Shown here: piece by piece, positions 26,907 through 37,254 of the stretch | Position numbering within the stretch: position 1 is the stretch's first letter | How the letters are laid out: each line of letters starts with the position of its first letter | The notes under the pieces: model-generated | Seen by the model: only the letters and a program-made list of their open reading frames with translations | Database searches by the model: none | Told to the model about the DNA's origin: nothing | Program-made: the position numbers and the translations under genes | Assembly: GCA_004154925.1 (NCBI GenBank) | Contig: QJNS01000242.1 | Coordinates: forward strand, 52,214 to 116,213 | Source: Monosporascus cannonballus | Lineage: Eukaryota; Ascomycota; Sordariomycetes; Xylariales | DNA length: 64,000 nucleotides | Direction of reading: 5' to 3'

Positions 26907-29900
26907 TTTATTAGATATAATTTCTGTAAATAACTTATAATAAGCTTAAAAACATTAAAAGTTGGTTTTTAATTATACATTACAAATATAAATTAAAGAT
27001 CAAAAGTAAAAAACCTTTGAATTTCGAAATTTTATTAAAAGATTATAACCTTAAAGAAAAAAACGTTGTCGCAATTAAAGTAAATTTTAATACATTAAAA
27101 AGGCCAAAAATAAGTATTTTTGCTTAATTATACTATATAAAACCTATTTATAAAAGATTAATAATTGGGTTAATTTACCATTTATAATTACGGGAATAAT
27201 TATGCAAAAAGTCAGTTCTTCTGACTAAAAATATTTAAAAAAAAATATATCTAAATAATTCAAATATAACAGGTAAAAGCCTTCCACAATAATTAAATAG
27301 CGTTTTCAAAATTAAAGAAAATATTCGAAAGTTTATAGGATAATGAAAGTGTAATATTAATATATAATCTGGCCATATTATTACAGGTCATATAGATTTA
27401 CGTATTTTTAATATTTCTAATCCAATTTCAAAGAATTATATTATTATTTATTTCAGCAAATATTTGGTTTTTTTAATGTCTCTTAAATAATGATTATTTA
27501 TCGTGTTTTTAATAAATATTAAAAACTTATTTATTTCCGGTACATTATATCTAATATTATACGGGAAATAATAAAAATAGAATTCTATTTATTATCGATT
27601 AATATTATAAAAAAAGAATTATTAAGTGTGCTTTATTAAAAGATCTGAAAATAATAAAATATAATATTATTTTTAAAACATAATAATAAAAAACTATCTA
27701 TATTGATATCACTTTAAAAGGTTGATATATCAAACTTAAAATTTAATATTTCAACTTAAGTTACTTTTTCAAAAACCAAAGAATTTTAAAAACATTTTTT
27801 ACGAAGGTTAAATAAATGTACAATTTAGTTTTTTGGAGTATAAATCGTTATCTTCTATGCGAATATTTTGTCTATAATCTCGTAAAAATTAAGAGAAATA
27901 TTGATATATTAGAGAATAAATAAAGGATATAAAACATTTACAAAGACAATTGAAAAACTACTTACGATTTTGTAGAAAAATAAGAAACTTTTTGATATTT
28001 AACATTTAAAGACGTAAATATCATAACGTTAGTATTATACGTTAAAAACGTTAAAAACATTGTTATAAATAATACAGCGAGTTTAAAATATAGAATTTGT
28101 ATTTGTATATACGCCTTTTAAATAATTTCAAAAGATATAGTTAAAAATCAAACTTTGAAATCATTTTAAGCTATTCGGTAAATGTATTTCGATTATTTAA
28201 TAAAGGACTTTAATATTAAATATTTAAAGATAAATGTAATAAAACTGGTTTTTTAGTATTTCTTATTTCTTAATAACAGCATCTTAAATTGTTCAGATTT
28301 TCGAATATTAAGTATGTAAATACTCTAAGTTTTTTATATGTAAAATTAAGTAGGATAATAATATTAAAAAGATTAAAATAAAAGCATTTATTATTTATTA
28401 AATATAATATATTGAAAAAGCAAGTAGATTTACATTACCGTTTAATTAAAATAAAAAGCGAATAAGAAAATAGTAGAAAATAAATTAAAGTTTAGATAAG
28501 CAAAGTTTTAAAATAAAAACCGAAATAAATTTCTTAAAAAGCCTTTAATAATAATGTTATAATCGATAACGTAATAATATGAGCAGGAATTGTGTTTAGC
28601 AATTAACAGTATATAACTAGTTATTTAATTCTTAATTTAATTAATAATTTCGTTAATATTATTGTCATAAACCTTAAATTAAATTAATTTAAGATTTTCG
28701 AATATAACGTACGACTGGACTTGTGAATAAAAAACGAAAAATAAAAAATAAAAATAAATGTAAAATATAATACTGAAAATTTATATCGAATATTGAGTAA
28801 AATGCCGCATGTTTAACATATAGCGAATATAAATACTTAAATTTTAAAAAGCCATTACTTCTCGGAATATTATATTTACCAGAAACCTTTTTTACTTGTT
28901 AGAAAGGAAAACGTTTGTGTTGATAATGAATCGCAAATTCGTATAAATTCTTTATACTTTGGAATGTTTAATTGAAAAGGAATATAATATTCGATATATT
29001 TAAGGTTTAAAAGAATTTTTATCTTAACCGTAATATTTTAAAACGCAAAGACTTTTATTAATATATTAAAGAATTTAATAAATAACTAGCGAGAAAATTA
29101 AAACTAAAGGAAAAAAGAATTTACGGATATGACTAATATTAATCGTAAATATTTAACACTTAAAAATATATTTAATCAGAAACGTAAAATGTATGAGAAC
29201 GCTTACAAAAGGCAATTTAATTATTTATCAATAATATCGAATTTACCAAATTTGGATTAATTTATTTTCAAGCACGAGATATAAGAAGATTTTTTAGAAA
29301 AATACATTAAACGAGATTTGAAAGAAAATCCACTTATTCGGCTGTGTTTAAAATTATTTTCGAAATTTTAATAAATAAGTCGAAATTTAATAATTAAGAT
29401 ATTTTTGTATTTTGTTCTGAAAAACTTAAAAAAACAAAAAGGAAATAATTATAAATATTTATTTGTAAAAATAAAAAGTTACGAAAACAAAAATATCTAA
29501 GTAATACTAAAAATAATAACCTTTGTTTGACAAACCTTACTATAATTTACTGAATAAACAAATATGCTCAATATAAATTAAATTTAAAAGCAAAATATTT
29601 CTCTATTTCTCCTTTCATAAATACGGTAAAATAGAAAATATTATATATTTAGCACAAATTAATTTCCATAAACGTATTAGGACAAAAATTAAAATAACTA
29701 AGGGTTATATTTAATAAATTTAAACATAATGAAAATGAATTAAGTACATCGTTTATATTTTAGAAATATTTGAAAAAACATATATTAAAATATATCTTGA
29801 AACAAAATGGCCAGAAAAATCAAAAGAGTTATAAAATACGAAATTTAAAAAAGAAATACAGATTATATTAATTAAATACCAATTAATTCTTTCATAATGA

Positions 29901-32053
29901 ATGCTTATATAGAATTCGATAAAACTAAATAGTCAAAATATTATAAAATACATATTTATGTATACGGTACTTCTGAATAACTCGATATACTTATTAATAT
30001 ATATACAATTACATTTATATTTTCGCTGATTTCAAATTCTTGATAATCCAAAACGTAAAATATAATTTTGAATATTTTTAATATAATATAAAAATACCCT
30101 TTTTAAGATGGTTTATGAAAGATAAACCGAAATAATTTATATCTTTTCGGGCGGCTTTTAAAGAAAGGCGTGGTATATACCGAATTCGAACGAATATAAT
30201 ATGTAATTAACGATTTATTTTTACTACAAAGTTAATTTAATATATTCTATAAAAACTACAGTTGAATATTTTTATAATGAAAATTTACAATTTCTAATTC
30301 TCAAATTTTTAATAAGAAATTGATAAAATGATTTTAATATGAAAAGAATAGAAAGAGTAACAGTTAAAACAAAATATATAAGGTTTTTAATATTTTATAA
30401 ATCTGGAAAAAATTATAAACTAATAATAATTAATCAGTATTAATAAATAATTTAATTATTGTTTAGTTTTTAAAAAATACAAAAATGTAGTCCTGAAAGC
30501 AATTGTAATTTAAACGAATATATCAAAAATATTGAAAATGGGTAAATTGTATTTTATAAATTATAATAATAATAAATGGTAATATAATATATATAATTAT
30601 TAAATTATAACGATATATATCTAATCCGGTAAATACATATATTAAAACTTATTTCAAAAGAGTCCCTTTGTTTTATGATATATATGTTGTATAATTATAT
30701 ATGTAAATGAAAATAAAAAAGCTTAAGTTTTATAAAGCAGAAAAATGTATTATATTAATAATTCCTATAAATAGTGAGTTTTTTAGAATCATTTATTAAT
30801 CTTTTTTTAAAAGTAAATTTATGAAAAATATTATGTTATATAATAAAAATAATTTTAAAAACACTAAAAGAATTTATAATAAAATATATTAAGAAAATAT
30901 TCATAATTTTGAACTATGGGTTTCTTAATTTGAAAGGAAAATTAATTTATATTTGAAACATTTTTTACCATAATTAACATATTATTAGATTAATATGAAA
31001 TCGAAAATATTAATTTTAAATAATATTATATTAATATATGAAATATATACTTGTATTATAAATAGGTTTATAAATCGTTTAATGTAATATATTTATTTTT
31101 AATTTTTAATATTTATTCGTGACGTAACGAAATCTGTTTTTAAATTATTATATCAATACTTTAAAATAATTTTTAATTTGCAAAATTTATAACAAGTATA
31201 GAAAACACAAAATTAAATAAAATTGGTAATATCTTATTGGATTTACTCAACGAACTTTTTTATTTTTTAAAAAAAAACAATAAAAATGAGATTATTACGA
31301 TTTATATATTTATAAAGAAATAAATCTAAAATTTACTATATTAACGCTAGTATTTACATACGTATAAATGCTGTATTACGAGGAAGTGTACTAATTATGG
31401 CTTTTTATTTTTTTTCTTGATTTTTTCTAAAAGAAATACGAATAACGGTATAACAATACTTCGCCTTTCGTAATTAAAATTAACATTCTACTTAAAGTAC
31501 TAAAACCTGAATATAAAATGGAAAATATATAGCGAAAATAATCGTTTTCGAATGCCTTTATAAAAAGTATTACGCCGCCGTAAATAACGATAAGATTAAA
31601 GTTAACGGTAAAAAAAAAGATTTGTAAACAATAAAAGAATATATATATATATTAGAATGTAAATATATTCGAAAATGGAATATTAATAGTAATTGTTTAA
31701 GGTAATATCGTAATACGTTCCGTCCAAATAGCTTATAAACATGGGATTTACATATCGGAAATAAAGTTCGATATAATGCGCGTTATATGTAAAACGTTTA
31801 CGAGATAGACGCGTAAATATCGTAACCGGAACCGGCACGGCAAATAGGGGCGTAAGCATAACAAAAACGAAAACGAACGTAAGCATAAATAAAGTAAATA
31901 TATATATATATTTGGCGTTTTACGATATTTAGAATAACCGCTATAATAATAACGTTAATAACGATTTTCGCGGATATTACGTACGTAACACGAATACGGA
32001 AAAATAGTTATTATAATTATTATTAATAAATTTCCAAAAAAGTAAAAAATACT
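26907..32053. other. Unclassified AT-rich, RIP-like sequence
   Basis: About 5.1 kb of strongly AT-rich sequence without recognisable LTRs, reverse transcriptase boxes or transposase motifs. It is the target into which copy G landed, so it predates G and is expected to be an older, more eroded repeat. The last part (about 31550-32010) is richer in CG dinucleotides (for example near 31800-31850), as if a different element begins there. The 67-codon minus frame at 31683-31886 shows no domain. No gene is supported. Confidence 0.5.
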
Positions 32054-32099
32054 AACAACAACAACAACAACAATAATAATAATAATAATAATAATAATA
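32054..32099. repeat. (AAC)n-(AAT)n microsatellite
   Basis: Six AAC units pass directly into about nine AAT units. It lies 24 bases before the duplication of the solo LTR at 32128. AAC changing to AAT could by itself be C-to-T change within one original array. Confidence 0.9.
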
Positions 32100-32127
32100 T
32101 TAATAATGTTTTAAATTTTAATATAAT

Positions 32128-32550
32128 TGTAACGAACCTGTCATACATCCACCTGGAGGTATGAGCAGTATCCGAAATGGGGTCTTGATTTGCAGGTAAC
32201 AATAGGGCGAGGAATGATTCACTAGGGGTCTGTTCGTTAAAGAGATTTAAAGACTCTTCCCTCAATTAGAGAACGGTGCAGTTGCCTCTAGACTGAGAGC
32301 TTAGATTGATAGCTAAGGAGCGAAAACTAAGTAGGTGCTATTTATATGAGAGACCGATTCATTATATATCCCAATTCCTAAAGTGAGTATGTCGTGGATC
32401 TATGTGATCTAAGTGATCTGATCAATCCATCAGATCACCTAGATCACTCTGTCTGGGCCAAGAACCTTCCTCCGGAGTTCAGCCGTGGTGGTCCCACGCT
32501 AGGCCTTAAAGGTTGGCCTCCTCAAGACAGGAACCCCTGTTCCTGTAACA
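32128..32550 (-). repeat. Solo LTR of Gypsy-2, nearly free of RIP
   Basis: 423 bp from TGTAACGAAC to CCTGTAACA, flanked by a perfect ATAAT duplication (32123-32127 and 32551-32555). It keeps many CpA/TpG steps and is visibly GC-richer than the LTRs of G and J, so it serves as the reference sequence of the family. Between about 32393 and 32452 it holds a dense cluster of GATCT/AGATC/TGATCA words. Open frames that cross it (32023-32265 minus, 32394-32585 plus) are by-products. No internal retrotransposon sequence adjoins it. Confidence 0.9.
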
Positions 32551-32555
32551 ATAAT

Positions 32556-33000
32556 GGTTATTTTTTTATATTAAAATATTTCTGAAATTGTGATATAAAT
32601 TTCAACAAAAGCAATTCTTTTTATATAGAAAATAATAAAAAAATATAAGTATTAAATATAAAACTCAAATTTATTATTTTGCTATTGATTATTATAATAA
32701 TAATAAAAAACATAATAATATTATTTTTTCTATATATTTAAAATTTATATAAATTTTTTTTCATTAAATTAATTTATTAAGTTATTTCCTTTATTATAAT
32801 AGTTATTTCAAATTGTAAAACCTACGATAAATAAAATTGCATAAATATTTTTATTTTACCGAAAACGTATATTATAAAATAAAGGTATTTATATTTCTTC
32901 GTAAATTTTATATTATTATAAAAAAACCTTATTCCAGTTTATTTACAGTATTTAAAAATCCTTTTTATTATGTGTCCCTAAATTTTAATTTTAATTAGTG
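32556..33000. other. AT-rich spacer left of the GC island
   Basis: Low-complexity AT sequence; no gene, LTR or terminal repeat recognised. The switch to GC-balanced sequence is abrupt at about 33000. Confidence 0.6.
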
Positions 33001-33073
33001 TCACAGTTAAGACTTTGACCATATATAACGCTATTGCTAGCAATGCAATAGCGGCGTCGCTTTTGCGACAGTT
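33001..33073. repeat. Structured 73-bp repeat, copy 1
   Basis: It starts TCACAGTTAAG and ends GCGACAGTTA. It contains two potential hairpins: CGCTATTG paired with CAATAGCG, and GTCGC paired with GCGAC. A second copy lies 367 bases downstream. This looks like the end of a small DNA transposon or MITE, but no transposase is nearby and no target duplication was found. Confidence 0.6.
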
Positions 33074-33209
33074 ATGACCCCGGTAACGCTTCGCGCCAAG
33101 ATGCTTTATGGTTTACTGGTAGCGTTCGTGTTAAACATGTTTCCTGCACGAATAATCTGGTTGTTTGGCATTAACGTACTTCCAAAAAGGTTAGGGTTCG
33201 ATTCCGAAA

Positions 33210-33307
33210 GTCCGAGTCCGACATGGGTGTTCCCATAGTACGGGCGTACTAGGGCTTGATCGGGGTTTTCGAGTTCGACATGGGCATAATGCGCCATAGT
33301 ACGGGCG
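33210..33307. repeat. Two imperfect tandem units, 58-bp spacing
   Basis: Units at 33210-33247 and 33268-33307 share GAGT(C/T)CGACATGGG and CCATAGTACGGGCG. Just upstream (33195-33205) is GGTTCGATTCC, which fits the RNA polymerase III B-box consensus; with no convincing A-box or tail I do not call a tRNA or SINE. Confidence 0.6.
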
Positions 33308-33367
33308 ATAAAAACCTTGTACGTTATGGGCATATATTACCCTGCCGGCCAATATCTGGGGGGTGTA

Positions 33368-33440
33368 TCACAGTTAAGCATTTGACCATATATAACGCTA
33401 TTGTTAGCAATACAATAGCGGCGTCGCTTTTGTGACAATT
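33368..33440. repeat. Structured 73-bp repeat, copy 2, abutting the MFS pseudogene
   Basis: Direct repeat of 33001-33073 with the same two hairpins (GCTATTG/CAATAGC and the GTCGC arm). Its right end, TGTGACAATTAG at 33431-33442, faces an inverted partner, CTAATTGTGACA, at 33490-33501. The pair encloses about 50 bases and stops exactly where homology to the transporter ends, so an insertion of this small element probably removed or displaced the gene's 3' end. Confidence 0.6.
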
Positions 33441-33500
33441 AGATAATATATACTTCCCATATTTTATGCAACCTTTTCTCGCGATTAGCCTAATTGTGAC

Positions 33501-35260
33501 AAGGACATAGGCACAGATCATGTAATCGGTCGTGTCCATGTTGTCGTGGAAAGGCCCCCTCCCTTTCTGTTGGGCAGCAATATCGGAGCCCAAGAGCCCT
33601 ATATTAGTGGATCACCCACAATACGTGGGATCAACGCTTCCTAGCTTCCTACAAGTCAATATAACCTCAAGAGTTGTGCGTCTGCTCCTCAGTAAGTGTG
33701 ACACATGGAGATAGCATAATTGGCAATGCCGATAATCGCGCTGCCAAACATGGTGCCAATCCATTGGCTCGGCGGACCGAAGCTTGTCCAAGCAAAGATG
33801 ATGAGTCCAATCGGCAAACAGGGCGCAAGCCACAACAGAAGGTTAAGCCGAGATTCGTACTGTGCGTGCTTATTATCGGGCTTCCTCTGTCGTGCCTTTT
33901 CGTTACGCTTTAAAGCGAGGATGAAAAGAATGCAGGCGATGATATAAACGACGCCAATGGGAATGAAGTACAGGCCCACTTGATAGGCGTTGAAACCCCA
34001 TTGCTCGTACACGAGGACAAAAGATTGGATGCATATGAAAATCAGCGCATCCCGAAAATCTGGAGAGGAGAGACAGGGTAAGGACGATGGGCTCCGTCAG
34101 GAACATACGGAAGGGTCTGAACCATGTGTACACCAACTCCTTGAAGGTGAAGCGATCCCAGAAAGACTCTATCTCGTCGGGACCGTATACGTTGGGATCC
34201 TGACCTGACTTTCTGCATTTCTGGGCGATCTTATTTAGCATGATCGTGGTTCGCGTCTCTGGAACGGTGAAGAGGTGCAGAAGCTGAACAGCGACACCGA
34301 ATATCAGCTGAATCCAGATGGTCCATCGCCAATGGAGATACTGCTCGACGAACCCACCGACGATGGGGCCAAGGATAGATCCTCCAACAGATGAGAAAAC
34401 GCTATGTGGTTGGCCATGCCAGCCACGGATTCTTTACCGACCGTCCCTGATGCTAATTAATCCCGCCGGGTTGGTTGTGGTGCTATAGGATTCACATATA
34501 CGCCACCGCATATTGCTGGTGATCACTTTCGTATATATCAGCAATCGCCTGGCGTCACACTACCTCTTGCCGTCGAGAGACCCCCTAATTCTCGGCCTAC
34601 TATGACGGAGGCGAAGTTAGAAGCAAATGCAACGGGTAACGTCCAGAGGTTGACGAGAAATAGTGATGCATGTAGGATGGGGTTTCGACCAAACTCTTCG
34701 GACCATGGCGCCTACAGCTCGCATCCGAAAGCATAGGTGATGAGGAACACCGCGGCACCGGCACGGGCTGCTTGTAGGCTGATTCCGAATTCCTCGTTTA
34801 TGCCCCCGATACCGTTTGAGTATAGCGAGGTATTGAAATTCGTAGATGTCTGGACAAGGAAGATGACGGTGATGATCCACCATTTTTTCCAGTTGAGGAA
34901 AGCGAAACCCAGTTCGCCTTTACACTGGCCCTCGGTAATTTCGCGCTTCCCGGTCTCTTCCTCTTTTTTCTTTCTGTTTGCGTCACGCACTGCGACGGTT
35001 TGGTCAACCGTAGGTCCTAAGATGATATTGCGACCATGGGCGAAGTGAGCGCCCATAACGGTCGAACCCGAGCTTTTGACTCCGCCGTCGTGGTCGTTTG
35101 CACCCGGCAACTACAGCGAGCCAGGCCATTTTTCGGGGTTACCATTCACGTTGAATAACCAGAGGGTTGCGGGGGCAGAAGTACAAGTGGCAGTGTCGGC
35201 TTCCGAACTGGATCCAGTGGTCAAAGTTGGGCTCTCTGGGATTTTCTGGGGCGACTAGGC
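33501..35260 (-). pseudogene. MFS transporter (DHA1-like) pseudogene
   Basis: Remains of a fungal major facilitator transporter, a plasma-membrane drug/polyamine:H+ antiporter type. N-terminal tail and TM1 lie at about 34820-35250 (LFNVNGNPEKWPGSL, then WKKWWIITVIFLVQTS). TM2 with the family signature follows at 34690-34780 (YAFGCEL-stop-APWSEEFGR). Then come the TM4-TM5 region (VGGSILGPIVGGFVEQYLHW, 34300-34400), the central loop (FTFKELVYTWFRPFRMFLTEP) and TM7-TM8 (33700-34050). Damage: TAG at 35111-35113, TAG at 34712-34714 where relatives have Trp, frameshifts near 34548 and 34053, 164 foreign bases between ISM (33704) and TTDYMICAYV (33504-33536), and no sequence for the last transmembrane helices. 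Both stops fit CpA-to-TpA change. The start codon is not identifiable; the 5' limit is where similarity fades. Exact substrate unknown. Confidence 0.88.
34402..34495 (-). other. Probable spliceosomal intron in the MFS pseudogene
   Basis: On the minus strand the interval begins GTGAAT and ends ACATAG. Splicing it joins AVAYI to VFSSVGGS, restoring the conserved MFS run in frame, whereas reading through meets stops. 94 bases is a normal intron length for filamentous ascomycetes. It shows that this was a nuclear fungal gene. Confidence 0.65.
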
Positions 35261-36540
35261 GGGTGAACGATGATAAGTGCAAAATTTAAATGAACGAAGA
35301 AACAAACTTCGAGGACAAAAACGACCCTGGGGGAGTCTCTAGTTATGTACGCCAAAATTCTTGATGTCAGCGTGTGCCAGTATACGCAGCATTTGGGGGG
35401 AAGCCAGGCTGTATCTAAGGAGTTAGCGTAGAAGGGTTATTTCCATCATGAGACATGACGGGATTGAGAGCCTACTGAGACGCATTGACGTTAAAGTACG
35501 TAGAAGTATGGGGTCTTGATATTGATAGGTTAGCGTTGTTGGTGATAATACTAATATACATGTAGAGCCTGATTCTGCGTCTGCGTCGGATGGCTCCTTT
35601 GAGGGCGAGCGAGCGAGTATTTGCTGCTAGCGCTGGTCCCCTTACTCCCCCCGACATCCTGATTACGGTATAGTGCGTAGCCCTGGCTTCGTAGGCTGGG
35701 ATGTAATACAGAGTAATACTCCGTAGCGGGTGTAGAGTTGCTCGTTTCGCGGCTTCTTTCTGCAAGAACCCCCACGATGACGCAGTTCGTAAGTAGGGGT
35801 AAGGAAGATGCTAGAAATGAAGGGTCCGCGAAGTGTGCAGAGTAATGCGAATCGTCGATGCGCTGGTGGAACCTAAATCCGACTTCCTACGACCCGACCG
35901 AACCCATACAGATTAGCTAAGGTTGTGGTTGAAGACTTTGCGGTTCTTGCTTTTGCATTACAGATATGTTTCCTATGATACGTAATTCCAGGGACAATTA
36001 GCTGACGAGGGACGATCACCTGACAAGGGCTTCTTTTATCTCAAAGCTGTCCTTTTTTACCATAGTGAACCCTTACATAGTATAGCTCATAGCAGGGTCG
36101 GTAACGCTAACCCTAACCTAACTGCCCGAACGATCTACGGTACGCATCATGCAGTCGTCCGCCCAGTGCTACTAATGCCATGAAGTACCAAAGCTTTTCC
36201 GTAGGTTCAGCGGCTCTATAAATTTTATAACTTTAAAGGGGAAGAGTTCTGAGACCAATGGAAAGAGATGAATCACGATGTCATGGAATAATCAGAGAAG
36301 CCGCGCAGGGAGATGGATATTTCCAGAGATATATTGCAGAGAGTGTTAAAATTCCTTAACTTGGAAAAGCCTACGCGCGCGCTGTACGTTACTCCATAAC
36401 ATCATAAACCGGACGTGGGCCCAACTACAGATATCACGGACGCCAGCAGTAAATGGAAAACGCGGAGTTTTATGGGGTTATTACTAATATCCTGCCCCTG
36501 CTTCCTGAATTAACCCACTTCCTGAACTGAAATTTCCAAA
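35261..36540. other. GC-balanced island without a recognisable gene
   Basis: Normal base composition with many CpA/TpG steps, so it has largely escaped RIP. No coding region with a recognisable domain was found on either strand; frames of 74-97 codons at 35472-35775 have no visible motif. Its left part lies upstream of the transporter pseudogene and may be its former promoter region. CCCTAACCTAA at 36110-36120 resembles one and a half telomere units. CACTTCCTGAA-like words repeat at about 36502-36535, at the edge of the island. Confidence 0.5.
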
Positions 36541-37058
36541 AGTGGGTAATATTAAAAGTTTAAAAACAGAATAACGTAAACATATAAAACCGCGATTTGT
36601 AACAATATTATAGAGTTATTTATAAACACTTTGCAAAGTTTTAAAACTTACAAAATTATCTACTATAAAACGTTAAAAGTAAAAAAAGAAATTCGAAAGG
36701 GAAAATATAATAACAAACTATAAAATTAAAGCTAAAGCATTAAAAATAAAAAATTAACATAATAATAAATAATGACATTGATAATTCTAAAATATTTTTA
36801 AAAATATTAATAGATAATTATTTAATAAATGCATAAAAAGTAAAATATATTGAGAAAAACAAAAAGAAATAATAAAAATGTACTAAGATAAAATATATAT
36901 TTAAAATAAAAAGTAGATATTGAATTCAATTTAAATTTATTTCCAAAACAATTTAACCTGTTATTAATCTTTATATTAGGTAATAAAATAAATAAATATA
37001 TAATATATTTTTAAATATTAAAGATAACGTAAATATTTATTATATATTTGTAAGATAA
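36541..37058. other. AT-rich spacer right of the GC island
   Basis: AT-rich sequence with no recognisable gene or terminal repeat. It separates the island from Gypsy-3 copy F. Confidence 0.55.
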
Positions 37059-37254
37059 TGGACAGCTATGAGCTGGGTAAGGTGATCTCCAATTAATTAT
37101 AAAGCAGATTCCAAGAAATAAATGTATTAAATTATTTCCATCTGGCGTTTCCCAGGAGCTGCTAGATAGTGGATTTATATTAATAAGTGGGTCGGTGGTT
37201 AATTGGTAGCTGGTTAATTACCAGCCTGATTCTTATAAGGGTTATATTCTTATA
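37059..37254 (-). repeat. 3' LTR of Gypsy-3 copy F
   Basis: It runs from TGGACAGCTATGAGCTGGG to TATTCTTATA, is 196 bp, and aligns end to end with 50975-51170. TAGTGGATTTATATTA and AAGTGGGTCGGTGG are typical shared words. This copy keeps TG at its start but has TA in place of CA at its end. Confidence 0.85.

Noticed and set aside
33106..33593. Overlapping 75- and 89-codon minus-strand frames
   Set aside because: They cover the structured repeats and the tandem pair. Only the first residues of the longer one (MDTTDYMICAYV) belong to the MFS pseudogene; the rest is inserted DNA, and the 58-base spacing of the tandem pair is not a codon multiple.
34737..35258. Plus-strand frames of 103 and 60 codons
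   Set aside because: They lie antisense to the MFS pseudogene, whose minus-strand translation has clear transmembrane and signature motifs.
35472..35775. Minus-strand frames of 97 and 74 codons in the GC island
   Set aside because: They overlap in different frames, are rich in Arg/Ser with no motif, and have no supporting splice or start context.
36103..36121. Telomere-like CCCTAA words
   Set aside because: Only about one and a half units; too short to indicate a telomere or an interstitial array.
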